Assembly (NCBI GenBank): GCA_021371795.1
Contig: JAJFVK010000002.1
Coordinates: 62,001-126,000, forward strand
DNA: 64,000 nt
Direction of reading: 5' to 3'
From: Planctomycetaceae bacterium
Lineage (GTDB): Bacteria > Planctomycetota > Phycisphaerae > Sedimentisphaerales > UBA12454
Shown here: positions 44,621-53,039 of the stretch, piece after piece
Position numbering within the stretch: the first letter of the stretch is position 1
How the letters are laid out: each line of letters begins with the position of its first letter
Program-made: the position numbers and the translations under genes
Notes under the pieces: model-generated
Seen by the model: the letters and a program-made list of their open reading frames with translations, nothing else
The model's database searches: none
What the model was told of the DNA's origin: nothing

Positions 44621-44937
44621 AAAAACAGTCAAAAACAGCAAATTCCTCTGCTTTTTGACAATTTTCGTCCCCCTAAAGGGGATTTTCGCTTCGCTTCAAC
44701 AACTTAAATGCAACTGAATGAAAGTAAAATGAAGTGGAATGCACTGGAAACAACTGGAAATCAACTGGAATGCACAGAAAAAACAAAAAATGACAACAGA
44801 TTTTTTTAACTGCGAATTACGCAGATTTCATTGAGTGTATTTCACCACCGAAGGCACAAAGAAAGTTTTAAATTTTTAATGCTTAATTTTTAATTGTGGA
44901 ATGCTACGCGGAAATTTGATTTGATAGGAAATGCACC

Positions 44938-44971
44938 GGACACCTTTAATTCTTGGACACCTTTAATTCTT
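44938..44971. repeat. Perfect 17-base tandem repeat
   Basis: GGACACCTTTAATTCTT occurs at 44938-44954 and again at 44955-44971, followed by a degraded copy GCCTTTAGTTCTT. Located 120 bases upstream of the unknown gene pair. Confidence 0.85.
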
Positions 44972-45090
44972 GCCTTTAGTTCTTGTTATTTTTCAAATAG
45001 AAATGAAAAGTGCTTACTTTTGGAAAACAGTGTGATATAATCCAGACTCGGGATACAGAATAAAAGGAGTTAGAAGGAAATATTAATTTT

Positions 45091-45477
45091 ATGGATATTT
45101 TGGATGACATTGGACATATGGCACAGTCAGCAGCCTGTAAATTGCATGTAAAAAGTGCGCTTAATCCTATGTTATGGCTTAGTGCAATAACAGTACCTTT
45201 ACTTCTTACTTTTGCATATTGTTTTCGTGACATTAAGCAAATAATGTTCTTACTCGTTATTATGGCATTGGTACCTGTTGGATTTACTTGCTTAGGCTTT
45301 GTTTACTTCGCACTTTTCAAACCCGAGAAACTTCAATCCGAAGATTATCAAATCCGACACGAATCTTTACAAATTATTCAGCAAAAGAGTGGGCAAAAAA
45401 TATTTCCATCTGCAACGATTGAGGCTATAGCCAATCCTGATAGACCTAGGCTGATAAGTGGGGTAGATAATGCTTAA
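45091..45477 (+). CDS. Hypothetical membrane protein, first of an unknown gene pair
   Basis: 128 residues. Two hydrophobic helices (about 29-45 and 52-75) sit between an N-terminal soluble head (MDILDDIGHMAQSAACKLH) and a C-terminal soluble tail of about 50 residues. Its 3' end overlaps the next gene by eight bases. A strong ribosome site with GGAG/AAGGA lies upstream, and the base composition is lower in G+C than core genes. I do not recognise the family. The tail might interact with the soluble partner. Confidence 0.6.
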   Translation: MDILDDIGHMAQSAACKLHVKSALNPMLWLSAITVPLLLTFAYCFRDIKQIMFLLVIMALVPVGFTCLGFVYFALFKPEKLQSEDYQIRHESLQIIQQKSGQKIFPSATIEAIANPDRPRLISGVDNA

Positions 45478-45760
45478 ACCATATCTTCTCATTTTTGACG
45501 CCAACTATGGCAGTAGACAAGATATACTCGATTATCTAGATACATGTCCAGATGTAAAACATTGGTTTGCATTTATGCCCATGGGAATAATCATAATTTC
45601 AGACAAAACTGCAAACGAGTTATGTAAACTTTTCCAAAATAAATATCCTAATCGACTTCATCTGATTACAGAAATCACAAAGGGCAATAATGATGGGTGG
45701 TTACATAAAAAGGTCTGGGACTTTATTAATGCCCCCCAATCATCTGGACGTTGGTCGTAG
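45470..45760 (+). CDS. Hypothetical small soluble protein, second of an unknown gene pair
   Basis: 96 residues starting MLKPYLLIFDANYGSR. Pattern of alternating strands and helices (LLIFDA, FAFMPMGIIIIS, LHLITEITKG) suggests a small alpha/beta fold; I see no catalytic motif. The end, GWLHKKVWDFINAP, is aromatic. It overlaps the membrane protein gene by eight bases, so the two are co-expressed. The pair lies in a repeat-rich gap, a site type that often holds accessory genes. Function unknown. Confidence 0.55.
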   Translation: MLKPYLLIFDANYGSRQDILDYLDTCPDVKHWFAFMPMGIIIISDKTANELCKLFQNKYPNRLHLITEITKGNNDGWLHKKVWDFINAPQSSGRWS

Positions 45761-45764
45761 TTCT

Positions 45765-45835
45765 TTAATTGCGGGAAAAATAGAACTTCCAACATCGAAC
45801 TTTGAACATCCAACTTCCAATGTGGAATTTGATTT
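45765..45835. repeat. AACTTCCAACTTCGAA-type word repeats
   Basis: Words such as AACTTCCAACATCGAACTTT and CATCCAACTTCCAATGTGGA form a block downstream of the unknown pair. It happens to be open in one frame (reading SNFEHPTSNVE), which should not be taken as a gene. Confidence 0.6.
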
Positions 45836-45889
45836 TCTTATGTCGTTGATTTCGGCAGCAAAAAAGTTACCGGCAAAAATCGGCAGTTC

Positions 45890-46234
45890 CTAATTATTCC
45901 TTACTCTTAGACTGTAATAAACATCATATACATTGCCTAATAAAGCTTTATTTTTTAGAATTGGCTGTCGTGAGAGTATTTCATAGTTATTCGGATCATA
46001 TCCGTTATCAGACAACAATTGTTCAAGCATTTCCATTCGATAAGCTTCCCCATTTTCGTCTAAAGTATGTATAGAATCTGCGAACGCTCTATATTTAAAA
46101 CAATCATATCCTTCCACACATTTCTCAACAGGTTCTAGATTGGTGCACATTTTATCCATATTTGCACATCCCGTACAAATCCATAAAATTAAAAACACAA
46201 AGAACGTTATTGAATAATTTTCTTTTAATCTCAT
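45890..46234 (-). CDS. Hypothetical lipoprotein
   Basis: 114 residues. A signal peptide with hydrophobic core ITFFVFLILWI is followed by lipobox ICTGC with the lipidated Cys at about 23. The mature part has several cysteines (MCTN, EKCVEG, YDCFKY) and ends YDVYYSLRVRNN, a beta-strand-like end. No domain recognised. Exported and anchored by lipid. Convergent with the unknown gene pair. Confidence 0.65.
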   Translation of the reverse strand: MRLKENYSITFFVFLILWICTGCANMDKMCTNLEPVEKCVEGYDCFKYRAFADSIHTLDENGEAYRMEMLEQLLSDNGYDPNNYEILSRQPILKNKALLGNVYDVYYSLRVRNN

Positions 46235-46254
46235 AAAATTATTATATTTCCCTT

Positions 46255-46380
46255 TTCGTTATTCTCAATGAGAAAAATCCTTTATATTTAGTATTTGGCA
46301 TATGGTATTTTGTATTTAGGTTAAAATTCAAAAAACAAATTCCACAATCTAAGTTCTATGTTCTCGATTCTATGTTCTGG
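46255..46380. repeat. Word repeats upstream of tgt
   Basis: TATTTAGTATTTGG, TATGGTATTTTGTATTTAGG and ATTCTATGTTCTGG/AAGTTCTATGTTCTC are of the same kind as in the 44.4 kb block. They lie between the lipoprotein gene and the tgt promoter. Confidence 0.55.
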
Positions 46381-46389
46381 TATTTCATC

Positions 46390-46418
46390 TTGTCAAAACA
46401 TGCTTTTTATACTATACT
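46390..46418 (+). promoter_or_regulatory. Promoter of the tgt-yajC-secDF operon
   Basis: -35 TTGTCA (46390-46395), 17-base spacer, -10 TATACT (46413-46418). Start near 46425 gives a leader of about 30 bases. Confidence 0.65.
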
Positions 46419-46454
46419 TTGCAAACTTTTTAACTCATTAATTAGACTAAAGAT

Positions 46455-47597
46455 ATGAATGTTTTTGAAATACTGAAAAAAGACCCGAACTGCAATGCGC
46501 GGACGGGTATCCTAAATACCGGGCACGGCAAAATCAAAACGCCGGTGTTTATGCCGGTCGGCACTCGCGCGACTGTCAAAGGCCTTCTGCCCGCACAACT
46601 CTCTGACGCAGGTTCGCAAATCATCCTCGGAAATACATTTCACCTGATGCTCCGGCCGGGCACCGAAATCATCGAAAAAATCGGCGGCCTGCACAAGTTT
46701 ATGGCGTGGGACAAACCAATCCTCACCGACAGCGGCGGCTTTCAGGTTTTTTCGCTTAGCGAAATAAATAAAATCGACGACAACGGTACGGAGTTCGCCA
46801 GTCCTTACGACGGTGCGAAAATCAAACTCGACGCAATCAGCGCAACCACGATTCAAAACAAACTCGGCGCCGATATTATAATGTGTTTCGACCAGTGTCC
46901 GGCTCACGATGCACCTGAAAAGGAGCAGTTAAAAGCCGTCGAACGCACAATTCGCTGGGCGGGCTTATGCAAAAAACATCATCAAAATGATAAACAGCTT
47001 CTTTTCGGGATCGTGCAGGGGCAAACAGACCTAAATCTCCGCAAATCCTGCGCAGATGAATTAATAAAGCTGGATTTCCCCGGCTATGCGCTCGGCGGGT
47101 TGAGCGTTGGCGAAGGCACGGAGCAAATGTTGAAAACCGTGCGTTTTGCAGCACCGCTTCTGCCGGAACATAAGCCTCGATACCTGATGGGCGTCGGTAC
47201 GCCTGCGGATTTGATTCAATGTGTCGAGGCGGGCATTGATATGTTCGACTGCGTAATGCCGACACGAAATGGCCGAAATGCGTTGGCTTTCACATCCGAA
47301 GGTCCGATAAGGCTGCGAAATTCGATGTTTATTGACGACCCTGCACCCATAGATTCGCAATGCGGCTGTTATTGCTGTCGAAATTTCACTCGTTCTGCCA
47401 TCCGGCACTACTTTAATGTTGGTGAAATGCTCGGGCCGATACTACTTTCGCTGCATAATATCGTTTTTTATCATAATTTGATGGACAAAATACGCGAAAA
47501 CGTGGAAAATGACACGTTTCCAAAATGGGCGGCATCGGCTTTGCAAAGTCCTGCCTATGCCCGCAGTAGTCAGGCGACTGACGATAAGAATAATTAA
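46455..47597 (+). CDS. tgt: Queuine tRNA-ribosyltransferase
   Basis: 380 residues, full length. Catalytic and base-binding motifs: DSGGFQVFSL (about 92-101), the GIVQGQTD segment, YALGGLSVGE, and FDCVMPTRNGRNA with the nucleophile Asp near 264. Zinc site CGCYCCRNFTRSAIRHYFN at the C-terminal side. It swaps guanine for preQ1 at the wobble base of certain tRNAs. First gene of tgt-yajC-secDF, a common bacterial order. Confidence 0.97.
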   Translation: MNVFEILKKDPNCNARTGILNTGHGKIKTPVFMPVGTRATVKGLLPAQLSDAGSQIILGNTFHLMLRPGTEIIEKIGGLHKFMAWDKPILTDSGGFQVFSLSEINKIDDNGTEFASPYDGAKIKLDAISATTIQNKLGADIIMCFDQCPAHDAPEKEQLKAVERTIRWAGLCKKHHQNDKQLLFGIVQGQTDLNLRKSCADELIKLDFPGYALGGLSVGEGTEQMLKTVRFAAPLLPEHKPRYLMGVGTPADLIQCVEAGIDMFDCVMPTRNGRNALAFTSEGPIRLRNSMFIDDPAPIDSQCGCYCCRNFTRSAIRHYFNVGEMLGPILLSLHNIVFYHNLMDKIRENVENDTFPKWAASALQSPAYARSSQATDDKNN

Positions 47598-47621
47598 AAT
47601 GAAACAAGAGAAAGGAATAGT

Positions 47622-48032
47622 ATGAACATGTACTGGATTTTAGCAGAAAGTAATACCCCCGCGAAGGATGTCGTTAAAGCAGACGATATCAACGCACAGC
47701 AGCAGACCGCAACCACAACAAAAACGACCGCCGATGCAAACGGCGTTGCGGCACCTGTGAAGAAACCGCAGCCTGCGTATCAAACATTTATTTTCCTTGG
47801 TCTGATGGTTGTGCTTCTTTATTTTATGATGTTCAGAGGCCCGAAAAAACGCCAGCAGCAGCAGGACCAGATGGTCAAGGCTCTGAAGAAGAACGACAGA
47901 GTTCAGACTATCGGCGGAATTCTCGGCACGATTTTAGATGTCAGCGATACAGAAGTTACGCTGAAAATCGATGAATCAAATAATACCAAAATCAAAGTAG
48001 TACCGTCAGCGATTAGCAAGGTACTTGGCTAA
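47622..48032 (+). CDS. yajC: Preprotein translocase accessory protein YajC
   Basis: 136 residues. A longer than usual N-terminus (about 1-48, rich in Gln, Thr, Ala) precedes the single transmembrane helix (FIFLGLMVVLLYFMMFRGP, about 53-71) and the conserved KKRQQQQDQMVKALKKNDRV (about 72-91) and GGILGTILDV. It binds SecDF at the translocon. The N-terminal extension may be periplasmic. RBS AAAGGA lies before the ATG. Confidence 0.93.
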   Translation: MNMYWILAESNTPAKDVVKADDINAQQQTATTTKTTADANGVAAPVKKPQPAYQTFIFLGLMVVLLYFMMFRGPKKRQQQQDQMVKALKKNDRVQTIGGILGTILDVSDTEVTLKIDESNNTKIKVVPSAISKVLG

Positions 48033-48071
48033 TATATTGATTTGATAATTTTTTTTCAGGGAACCATTCGT

Positions 48072-51000
48072 ATGGATAAAAATGTTGTTCGTTTCGGATT
48101 TTTGGCGGTACTAATTCTTACGATTTTTGCGGCAGTGAATCTTTGGCCGCCAGATGAAAAACTCAAACCCGGTCTTGATTTGGCCGGCGGTACGAGTCTT
48201 ATTTATGAAATCGATACGACCGGTCTGGCCGGCTCGGAAACCGATAATCTGGCACAGAAACTGGCTCCGATTCTGATGAAAAGAATTGACCCGGGCAACG
48301 TGCAGAACATCATTATGCGTCCGCAGGGCGATACGAGAATTGAAATCCAGGTTCCCCTTGCAAGCGCCGATACGCACAGAAGACGCGAAGCTTATGATAC
48401 GGCTCTTGCGGATATTATGCAGGGCAATATAAACCTTGCGGTTATCAAACGCGCTTTGACAAAAGACGCTGCTGAAAGAGAAACACTCTTCGCACAGTAT
48501 GCCGGCGACAGCAACGACAGAAAGACGATTCTTGAAAGTCTTGCGACGAGCCATGATGCGAAAAGGGCAGCACAGGAAAAACGCGACGCATTCGTCAAAC
48601 AGCTTAATGACATTTCTGAAAATCTCACCAAGTCGGGCGTAGCAGTAGATACGCTGGCTTCACTTGCTTCGCAGGATGCCAATGCACAGCAGACGAGCAT
48701 TGACGGTCTGGTCGCCAATATTTCCTCTGACAAGGCCAAGAAGGCACGCGGACAAATCGAACAATATATAAATATTCAAAAGCAGTGGGCACAGGTTGTT
48801 AATCTTTTGACGGCGCCTGAAACCGGATTGAACGCGGTTTACAGAGCGGCTGAAACCAACTTGAGCAATTTCAATCTGAATACCGAAACGCTTACGGCTG
48901 TGCTTGATATGCCGGAGAGATCTTCAAAGCGTGCGGAGATGATTTCGCAGTTCAAGAGCAGATTTCCGGCAAGAGTAGAAAAAATCGATGCGCTGGTATC
49001 TGCGTTTACCAATTATCGTTCGGTACGCGGAAGAATCGACGGCCCGGATGACGTTAAGAGAATGCTCAAAGGTGCCGGCGTTTTGGAATTCCGCATTCTG
49101 CCGAAAGACGGCGACGGCAGAACAAACAAAGATGAATTGAACTCTTATGTTGAGGCGCTCAAGACGAAAGGCTCGAAACTCGCGTCGGACAGCAAATATG
49201 TATGGATTGAAATAGAAAATCCAAAAGACGGCACATGGCAGGGCGGCGGGCTGGTTATCGGCACATTCGGCGAAAAAGCTTATGTGTTGACAAGCAATCA
49301 GAAAAACGAATGTATGCTCAAGCATACCGGCACAAAGCCGTGGAAGCTGACGCGTTCGCGACCGACAATCGACCAGATGGGCAAACGCGCGATAGACTTC
49401 TCATTTGACGAAGTCGGCGGTTCAATTTTCTACAACATTACGCACAACAATCTGCAAAGACCTCTTTGCATTATTCTTGATAATATGGCACTTTCCGCAC
49501 CGAACATCCGCAGTGAGATTCGCAACAACGGTATTATCGAAGGCAATTATTCTCAAACCGAGCAGATGGATATGGTTGATAAGCTCAACGCAGGTTCGCT
49601 GCCGGCAAGACTTATCGAGCCCCCGATATCTGAAAAGACAATCGGTCCGAGCATCGGTGCTGATAACCGCGACGCCGGCATCAAATCCGGCTTAATCGGT
49701 CTCGGCGTGGTTATGGTATTTATGATTGTTTATTATACGGTCGCCGGCTGTGTGGCGGGCGTGGCACTGGCACTGAATATTCTGTTCCTGCTGGCGATAA
49801 TGGCATTGAGCAAAGCGACATTCACATTGTCTGGCATCGCGGGCGTTGTTTTGACTATCGGTATGGCAGTTGACGCTAACGTGCTTATTTATGAGCGCAT
49901 ACGTGAAGAAAAGAATAAGGGCGCTTCGCTGCGGTTGTCCATTACCAACGGTTACAAAAGAGCATTCTCGGTAATTTTCGACTCGAACGTTACATCTATT
50001 CTTACAGCGATGATTCTGTATTTGGTGGCTTCGGAGGAAATTAAAGGATTCGCCATCACATTGATACTCGGTCTTGTGTCGAGTATGTTTACTTCGCTGT
50101 TTGTTACAAGAATCATATTCCAGTGGCTGCTCAATGTCGGCATTATTCGCGACCACATGGTAATGCTTCAGATTATTAAAAGTCCGAAGATTAACTGGAT
50201 GAAACTGCGGCCGGCGATGTTGACAGTTTCGGCGATACTTGTTATCGGCGGTCTTTTCATGTTCTTCACCCGCGACGATTCGAAGAACAACAAATACGAT
50301 ATCGAATTCACCGGCGGTACAAGTGTGCAGATTGATTTGAAGCCGGAGTTCGCGATGGACAGAGCCGGCGTCGAACAGGCCATCCGTCTGGAAGGTGAAA
50401 AGATTGGCAACTCCGCGATTGCCGCTGCGAAGGTTTACAGCATTGTCGGTCAGCAGACAACATTGCAGTATGAAATTACAACAACGGAAACAAACAAGGC
50501 ATCTGTAACGATTACATTCAAAGACAGTTCAAACACGATTACATCGATTACGGAGGCTGTAAAAGCGACACAGAAAAAGATGCGAGGTCTTATGACCAAC
50601 CTGGTTGTCAAAGCAACAGACGACCCGGCCAAATTTGTTCTGACGACATCGCAAACAAATAAACAAATAATCAATAACATTCTTAGCAAAGCCTTCGGCG
50701 ATAAGGTTGAAATTTCGACGCCTGAATTAGCCGAGACAGTTACATCAGCGGTTATCGACGCCTTCCATGGCAAACTTCAACTGCTCGAAAATCTTAACCC
50801 GACTATCGTTTCGACCGAAAGCATTACAAACGACGTTGTAGATAAGATTCCTGAACTGGGCGATTATCTTGACGGCATTAAAATCGAATTCAAGGTTGAC
50901 AGACCTGTAACGCTGGATGAAATGAACAACAGATTCACAAGCCTGCGCGACAAACCCGATATGAAAGATATTGCGTGGTTTAAATACCAGATAACAGGGC

Positions 51001-51752
51001 CGGACTTCGCCGCTGATTCGAATAAACCTATGACCGATTTCGTCTATGTCAGTGTTCCGCAGGATGCGGGTTACAGGCAGTTGGCTGAAGGCGAATGGGC
51101 GAGCTTTGCCGCAAATGAAAAGACAAAAGTAACAGCGGCCGCAGAACTGAAAACTTCTTTGTCGAGAGTTACGCAGTTCGCTCCGTCTATCGGAAGTGAG
51201 TCGAGAACAAGAGCGGTTATGGCGATTGTGCTTTCGCTGATTGCGATGATGGCTTACCTGTGGATACGGTTCGGCGATTTGCGTTACGGCCTTGGCGCGA
51301 TTGTTTCTCTTGCACACGACGTTTGCATCGCTCTTGGCTTTATTATGTTCTCGGCATTTTTGTCAACAACGTTTATTGGTCAGAAACTTTTGGTAGCTGA
51401 CTTTAAAATCGACCTTGCCATCGTTGCGGCGTTGCTGACCCTCGTCGGTTACAGCGTAAATGATACTATCGTTGTGTTCGACCGTATTCGTGAGAACAAG
51501 GGCAAACTTTCCATACTGACGGATGAGCTGATTAACGACAGTATTAACCAGACACTCTCAAGAACGATTTTGACATCGTTCACTACATTCCTCGTTGTCA
51601 TCATTATGTACATCTTTGGCGGTTCCGGATTCAGGGGCTTCAACTATGTTATGACAATTGGTATTGTAGTCGGTACATATTCGTCTATTGCGATTGCTGC
51701 TCCGCTGCTGGTATTAGGACACAAAGTGGCAAAGGCCAAACGGCATAATTAA
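48072..51752 (+). CDS. secDF: Fused protein-export membrane protein SecD-SecF
   Basis: About 1226 residues starting MDKNVVRFGF; CAGGGAA lies upstream. Twelve membrane helices in two halves. The SecD half has the P1 beginning LKPGLDLAGGTSL (about 37-49) and GVVLTIGMAVDANVLIYERI (about 603-622); the SecF half has FTGGTSVQIDL and LVGYSVNDTIVVFDRIRENK. It uses proton motive force to pull proteins through SecYEG. Between RIEIQVPLAS (about 98) and MLKGAGVLEFRIL (about 335) there is a mostly helical insertion of over 200 residues, absent from classical SecD. Confidence 0.96.
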   Translation: MDKNVVRFGFLAVLILTIFAAVNLWPPDEKLKPGLDLAGGTSLIYEIDTTGLAGSETDNLAQKLAPILMKRIDPGNVQNIIMRPQGDTRIEIQVPLASADTHRRREAYDTALADIMQGNINLAVIKRALTKDAAERETLFAQYAGDSNDRKTILESLATSHDAKRAAQEKRDAFVKQLNDISENLTKSGVAVDTLASLASQDANAQQTSIDGLVANISSDKAKKARGQIEQYINIQKQWAQVVNLLTAPETGLNAVYRAAETNLSNFNLNTETLTAVLDMPERSSKRAEMISQFKSRFPARVEKIDALVSAFTNYRSVRGRIDGPDDVKRMLKGAGVLEFRILPKDGDGRTNKDELNSYVEALKTKGSKLASDSKYVWIEIENPKDGTWQGGGLVIGTFGEKAYVLTSNQKNECMLKHTGTKPWKLTRSRPTIDQMGKRAIDFSFDEVGGSIFYNITHNNLQRPLCIILDNMALSAPNIRSEIRNNGIIEGNYSQTEQMDMVDKLNAGSLPARLIEPPISEKTIGPSIGADNRDAGIKSGLIGLGVVMVFMIVYYTVAGCVAGVALALNILFLLAIMALSKATFTLSGIAGVVLTIGMAVDANVLIYERIREEKNKGASLRLSITNGYKRAFSVIFDSNVTSILTAMILYLVASEEIKGFAITLILGLVSSMFTSLFVTRIIFQWLLNVGIIRDHMVMLQIIKSPKINWMKLRPAMLTVSAILVIGGLFMFFTRDDSKNNKYDIEFTGGTSVQIDLKPEFAMDRAGVEQAIRLEGEKIGNSAIAAAKVYSIVGQQTTLQYEITTTETNKASVTITFKDSSNTITSITEAVKATQKKMRGLMTNLVVKATDDPAKFVLTTSQTNKQIINNILSKAFGDKVEISTPELAETVTSAVIDAFHGKLQLLENLNPTIVSTESITNDVVDKIPELGDYLDGIKIEFKVDRPVTLDEMNNRFTSLRDKPDMKDIAWFKYQITGPDFAADSNKPMTDFVYVSVPQDAGYRQLAEGEWASFAANEKTKVTAAAELKTSLSRVTQFAPSIGSESRTRAVMAIVLSLIAMMAYLWIRFGDLRYGLGAIVSLAHDVCIALGFIMFSAFLSTTFIGQKLLVADFKIDLAIVAALLTLVGYSVNDTIVVFDRIRENKGKLSILTDELINDSINQTLSRTILTSFTTFLVVIIMYIFGGSGFRGFNYVMTIGIVVGTYSSIAIAAPLLVLGHKVAKAKRHN

Positions 51753-51828
51753 TAACGCGTTAAACTTTGCCAATTTGCGATGTTCGAACGCAGTTTATGG
51801 CTGTTGGTATTAAGCCTTAAAGCAATAA

Positions 51829-52212
51829 ATGCGAAAAGATGTTAAGACAGGTTTGTTAATCGGCACAGGATTGTGTCTGGTCGCCGCGGTGTGGTTTTCT
51901 GTCCGTCAACCGGTCGTAAACCAGCCGCGGATAGAGGATTTGCTGGCTCAAAAAAGGGATTTGCTGGCTGTTAAGGAAGAGCCGAAGTTGCAAATAAACC
52001 TTACTGATACTCCAGATGCGCAAACTCCTGTCGAATCCGCGCCATCGGTAAGAATGCACATCGTTGCGACCGGTGAGACATTGAGCGATATATCCAAAAA
52101 ATATTATGGCACCGTCGGGAGCTGGAACAAAATCTATCAGGCGAACAAAGACCAGATGCCAAGAGGACCAAACGCACTGAAAACGGGAATGAAATTAGTC
52201 ATACCGCAGTAG
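51829..52212 (+). CDS. LysM-domain protein with one membrane anchor
   Basis: 127 residues. One hydrophobic segment at about 8-23 (GLLIGTGLCLVAAVWF), a linker of about 50 residues, and a C-terminal LysM domain (about 75-127): HIVATGETLSDISKKYYGT...WNKIYQANKD...GMKLVIPQ. LysM binds peptidoglycan, so the protein is placed in the periplasm. No ribosome site is obvious before the ATG; it starts 76 bases after secDF and may be cotranscribed. Word repeats follow the stop. Confidence 0.85.
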   Translation: MRKDVKTGLLIGTGLCLVAAVWFSVRQPVVNQPRIEDLLAQKRDLLAVKEEPKLQINLTDTPDAQTPVESAPSVRMHIVATGETLSDISKKYYGTVGSWNKIYQANKDQMPRGPNALKTGMKLVIPQ

Positions 52213-52285
52213 AATTGAAGATTGAATAATGAAGATAGAAGATTACTCGAACCAAATCTTCAATTTACAATCTACATTCTTCAAT
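52213..52285. repeat. GAAGATTGAA word repeats between convergent genes
   Basis: GAATTGAAGATTGAATAATGAAGATAGAAGATT on one side mirrors AATCTTCAATTTACAATCTACATTCTTCAATTT on the other, making a large imperfect palindrome about 70 bases long that could act as a two-way terminator. Same words as at 955-1060. Confidence 0.65.
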
Positions 52286-53039
52286 TTGAGAGTTCTTTCG
52301 CTGCGTCGCTGTCGATAAGCCAAACTACCTTTTTGAGAAACGGCCATAAAGTATGAACCGGATACTTGATTTCGTTCGGTTTTGTTGTGAAAGCCGTTTT
52401 GAGCATTTCAGCTTTTTCGCTGCCGGAGACAAGGACAAGTATTTTTTGAGAATTGCATATAACCGGATGCGTCAGTGTGATTCGGTTGTATCCGCCGGTC
52501 TTGTGATAGACTTCAGAGACAAGAGTGTTCCTGTCGAAATCGTAAGAATCTGGCAATAATGAGCCGATGTGTCCGTCCGGCCCCATACCGAGAATCGTTA
52601 AATCGAACGCGGGAACTTCCCATTCCTCTATTTTAAAAACTCTTTGCAGTGTTTCGGTGTATTCCTGAACCGTCTGCAAATAATCAGGATACTCGCCTGC
52701 GATTCTGTGGATGTTTTGTTTCGGTATAGCGACGGCATTCAAAAAAGTATCAGCTGCGAGTTTGAAATTGCTGTCCGGCGAATCCGGCCCGACGCACCGC
52801 TCATCAACCCAGAAAAGTTCAATTCTGCTCCACGGCAAATCAAGACTCCGTCTGTCTGTGCCGAGCAGTTTGTAAAAATCAGCGGGCGTTCTGCCGCCTG
52901 AAATCGCCAAATAAAAAACGTTTTGTTTTTTCAATGTTTGGCTCACTGAATCGACAAAAAGTTCGAGAGTTTTTTGCGAAAGCTGCTGTAAATTTTCCGC
53001 CTGAACGATTTTAATTTGTTTGCTGTTCAATTTTTCCAT
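52281..53039 (-). CDS. pgl: 6-phosphogluconolactonase
   Basis: About 252 residues starting MEKLNSKQ. NagB/RpiA-type sugar isomerase fold: AISGGRTPADFYKLL (about 42-56), FWVDERCVGPDSPDSNF (about 75-91) and LTILGMGPDGHIGSLLPDS (about 140-158) with the catalytic His. It hydrolyses 6-phosphogluconolactone in the oxidative pentose phosphate path. Its start overlaps the end of the RND transporter gene, an unusual partner that suggests NADPH supply and efflux are tied, or simple read-through. Confidence 0.92.
   Translation of the reverse strand: MEKLNSKQIKIVQAENLQQLSQKTLELFVDSVSQTLKKQNVFYLAISGGRTPADFYKLLGTDRRSLDLPWSRIELFWVDERCVGPDSPDSNFKLAADTFLNAVAIPKQNIHRIAGEYPDYLQTVQEYTETLQRVFKIEEWEVPAFDLTILGMGPDGHIGSLLPDSYDFDRNTLVSEVYHKTGGYNRITLTHPVICNSQKILVLVSGSEKAEMLKTAFTTKPNEIKYPVHTLWPFLKKVVWLIDSDAAKELSN

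Larger units (their letters stand above)
44302..45090. other. Gene-free, repeat-rich stretch of about 790 bases
   Basis: No gene with a ribosome site was found. Contents: word repeats such as TAGAACATAGAA and CCTAAACTCTAAATCC (44405-44475), a tandem of two 31-32 base units (44558-44620), a set of CTGGAAA/CAACTGGAA words (44748-44775) and a perfect 17-base tandem with a decayed third unit (44938-44984). A ribosome site, AAAAGGAG, opens the next gene at 45062. Confidence 0.6.

Noticed and set aside
45690-45893. Plus-strand open frame of 67 codons containing SNFEHPTSNVE
   Set aside because: It reads through a dispersed word repeat, overlaps the end of the unknown gene pair in another frame, and has no ribosome site.
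50745-51317. Minus-strand frame of 190 codons inside secDF
   Set aside because: Antisense shadow of a clear SecF region.
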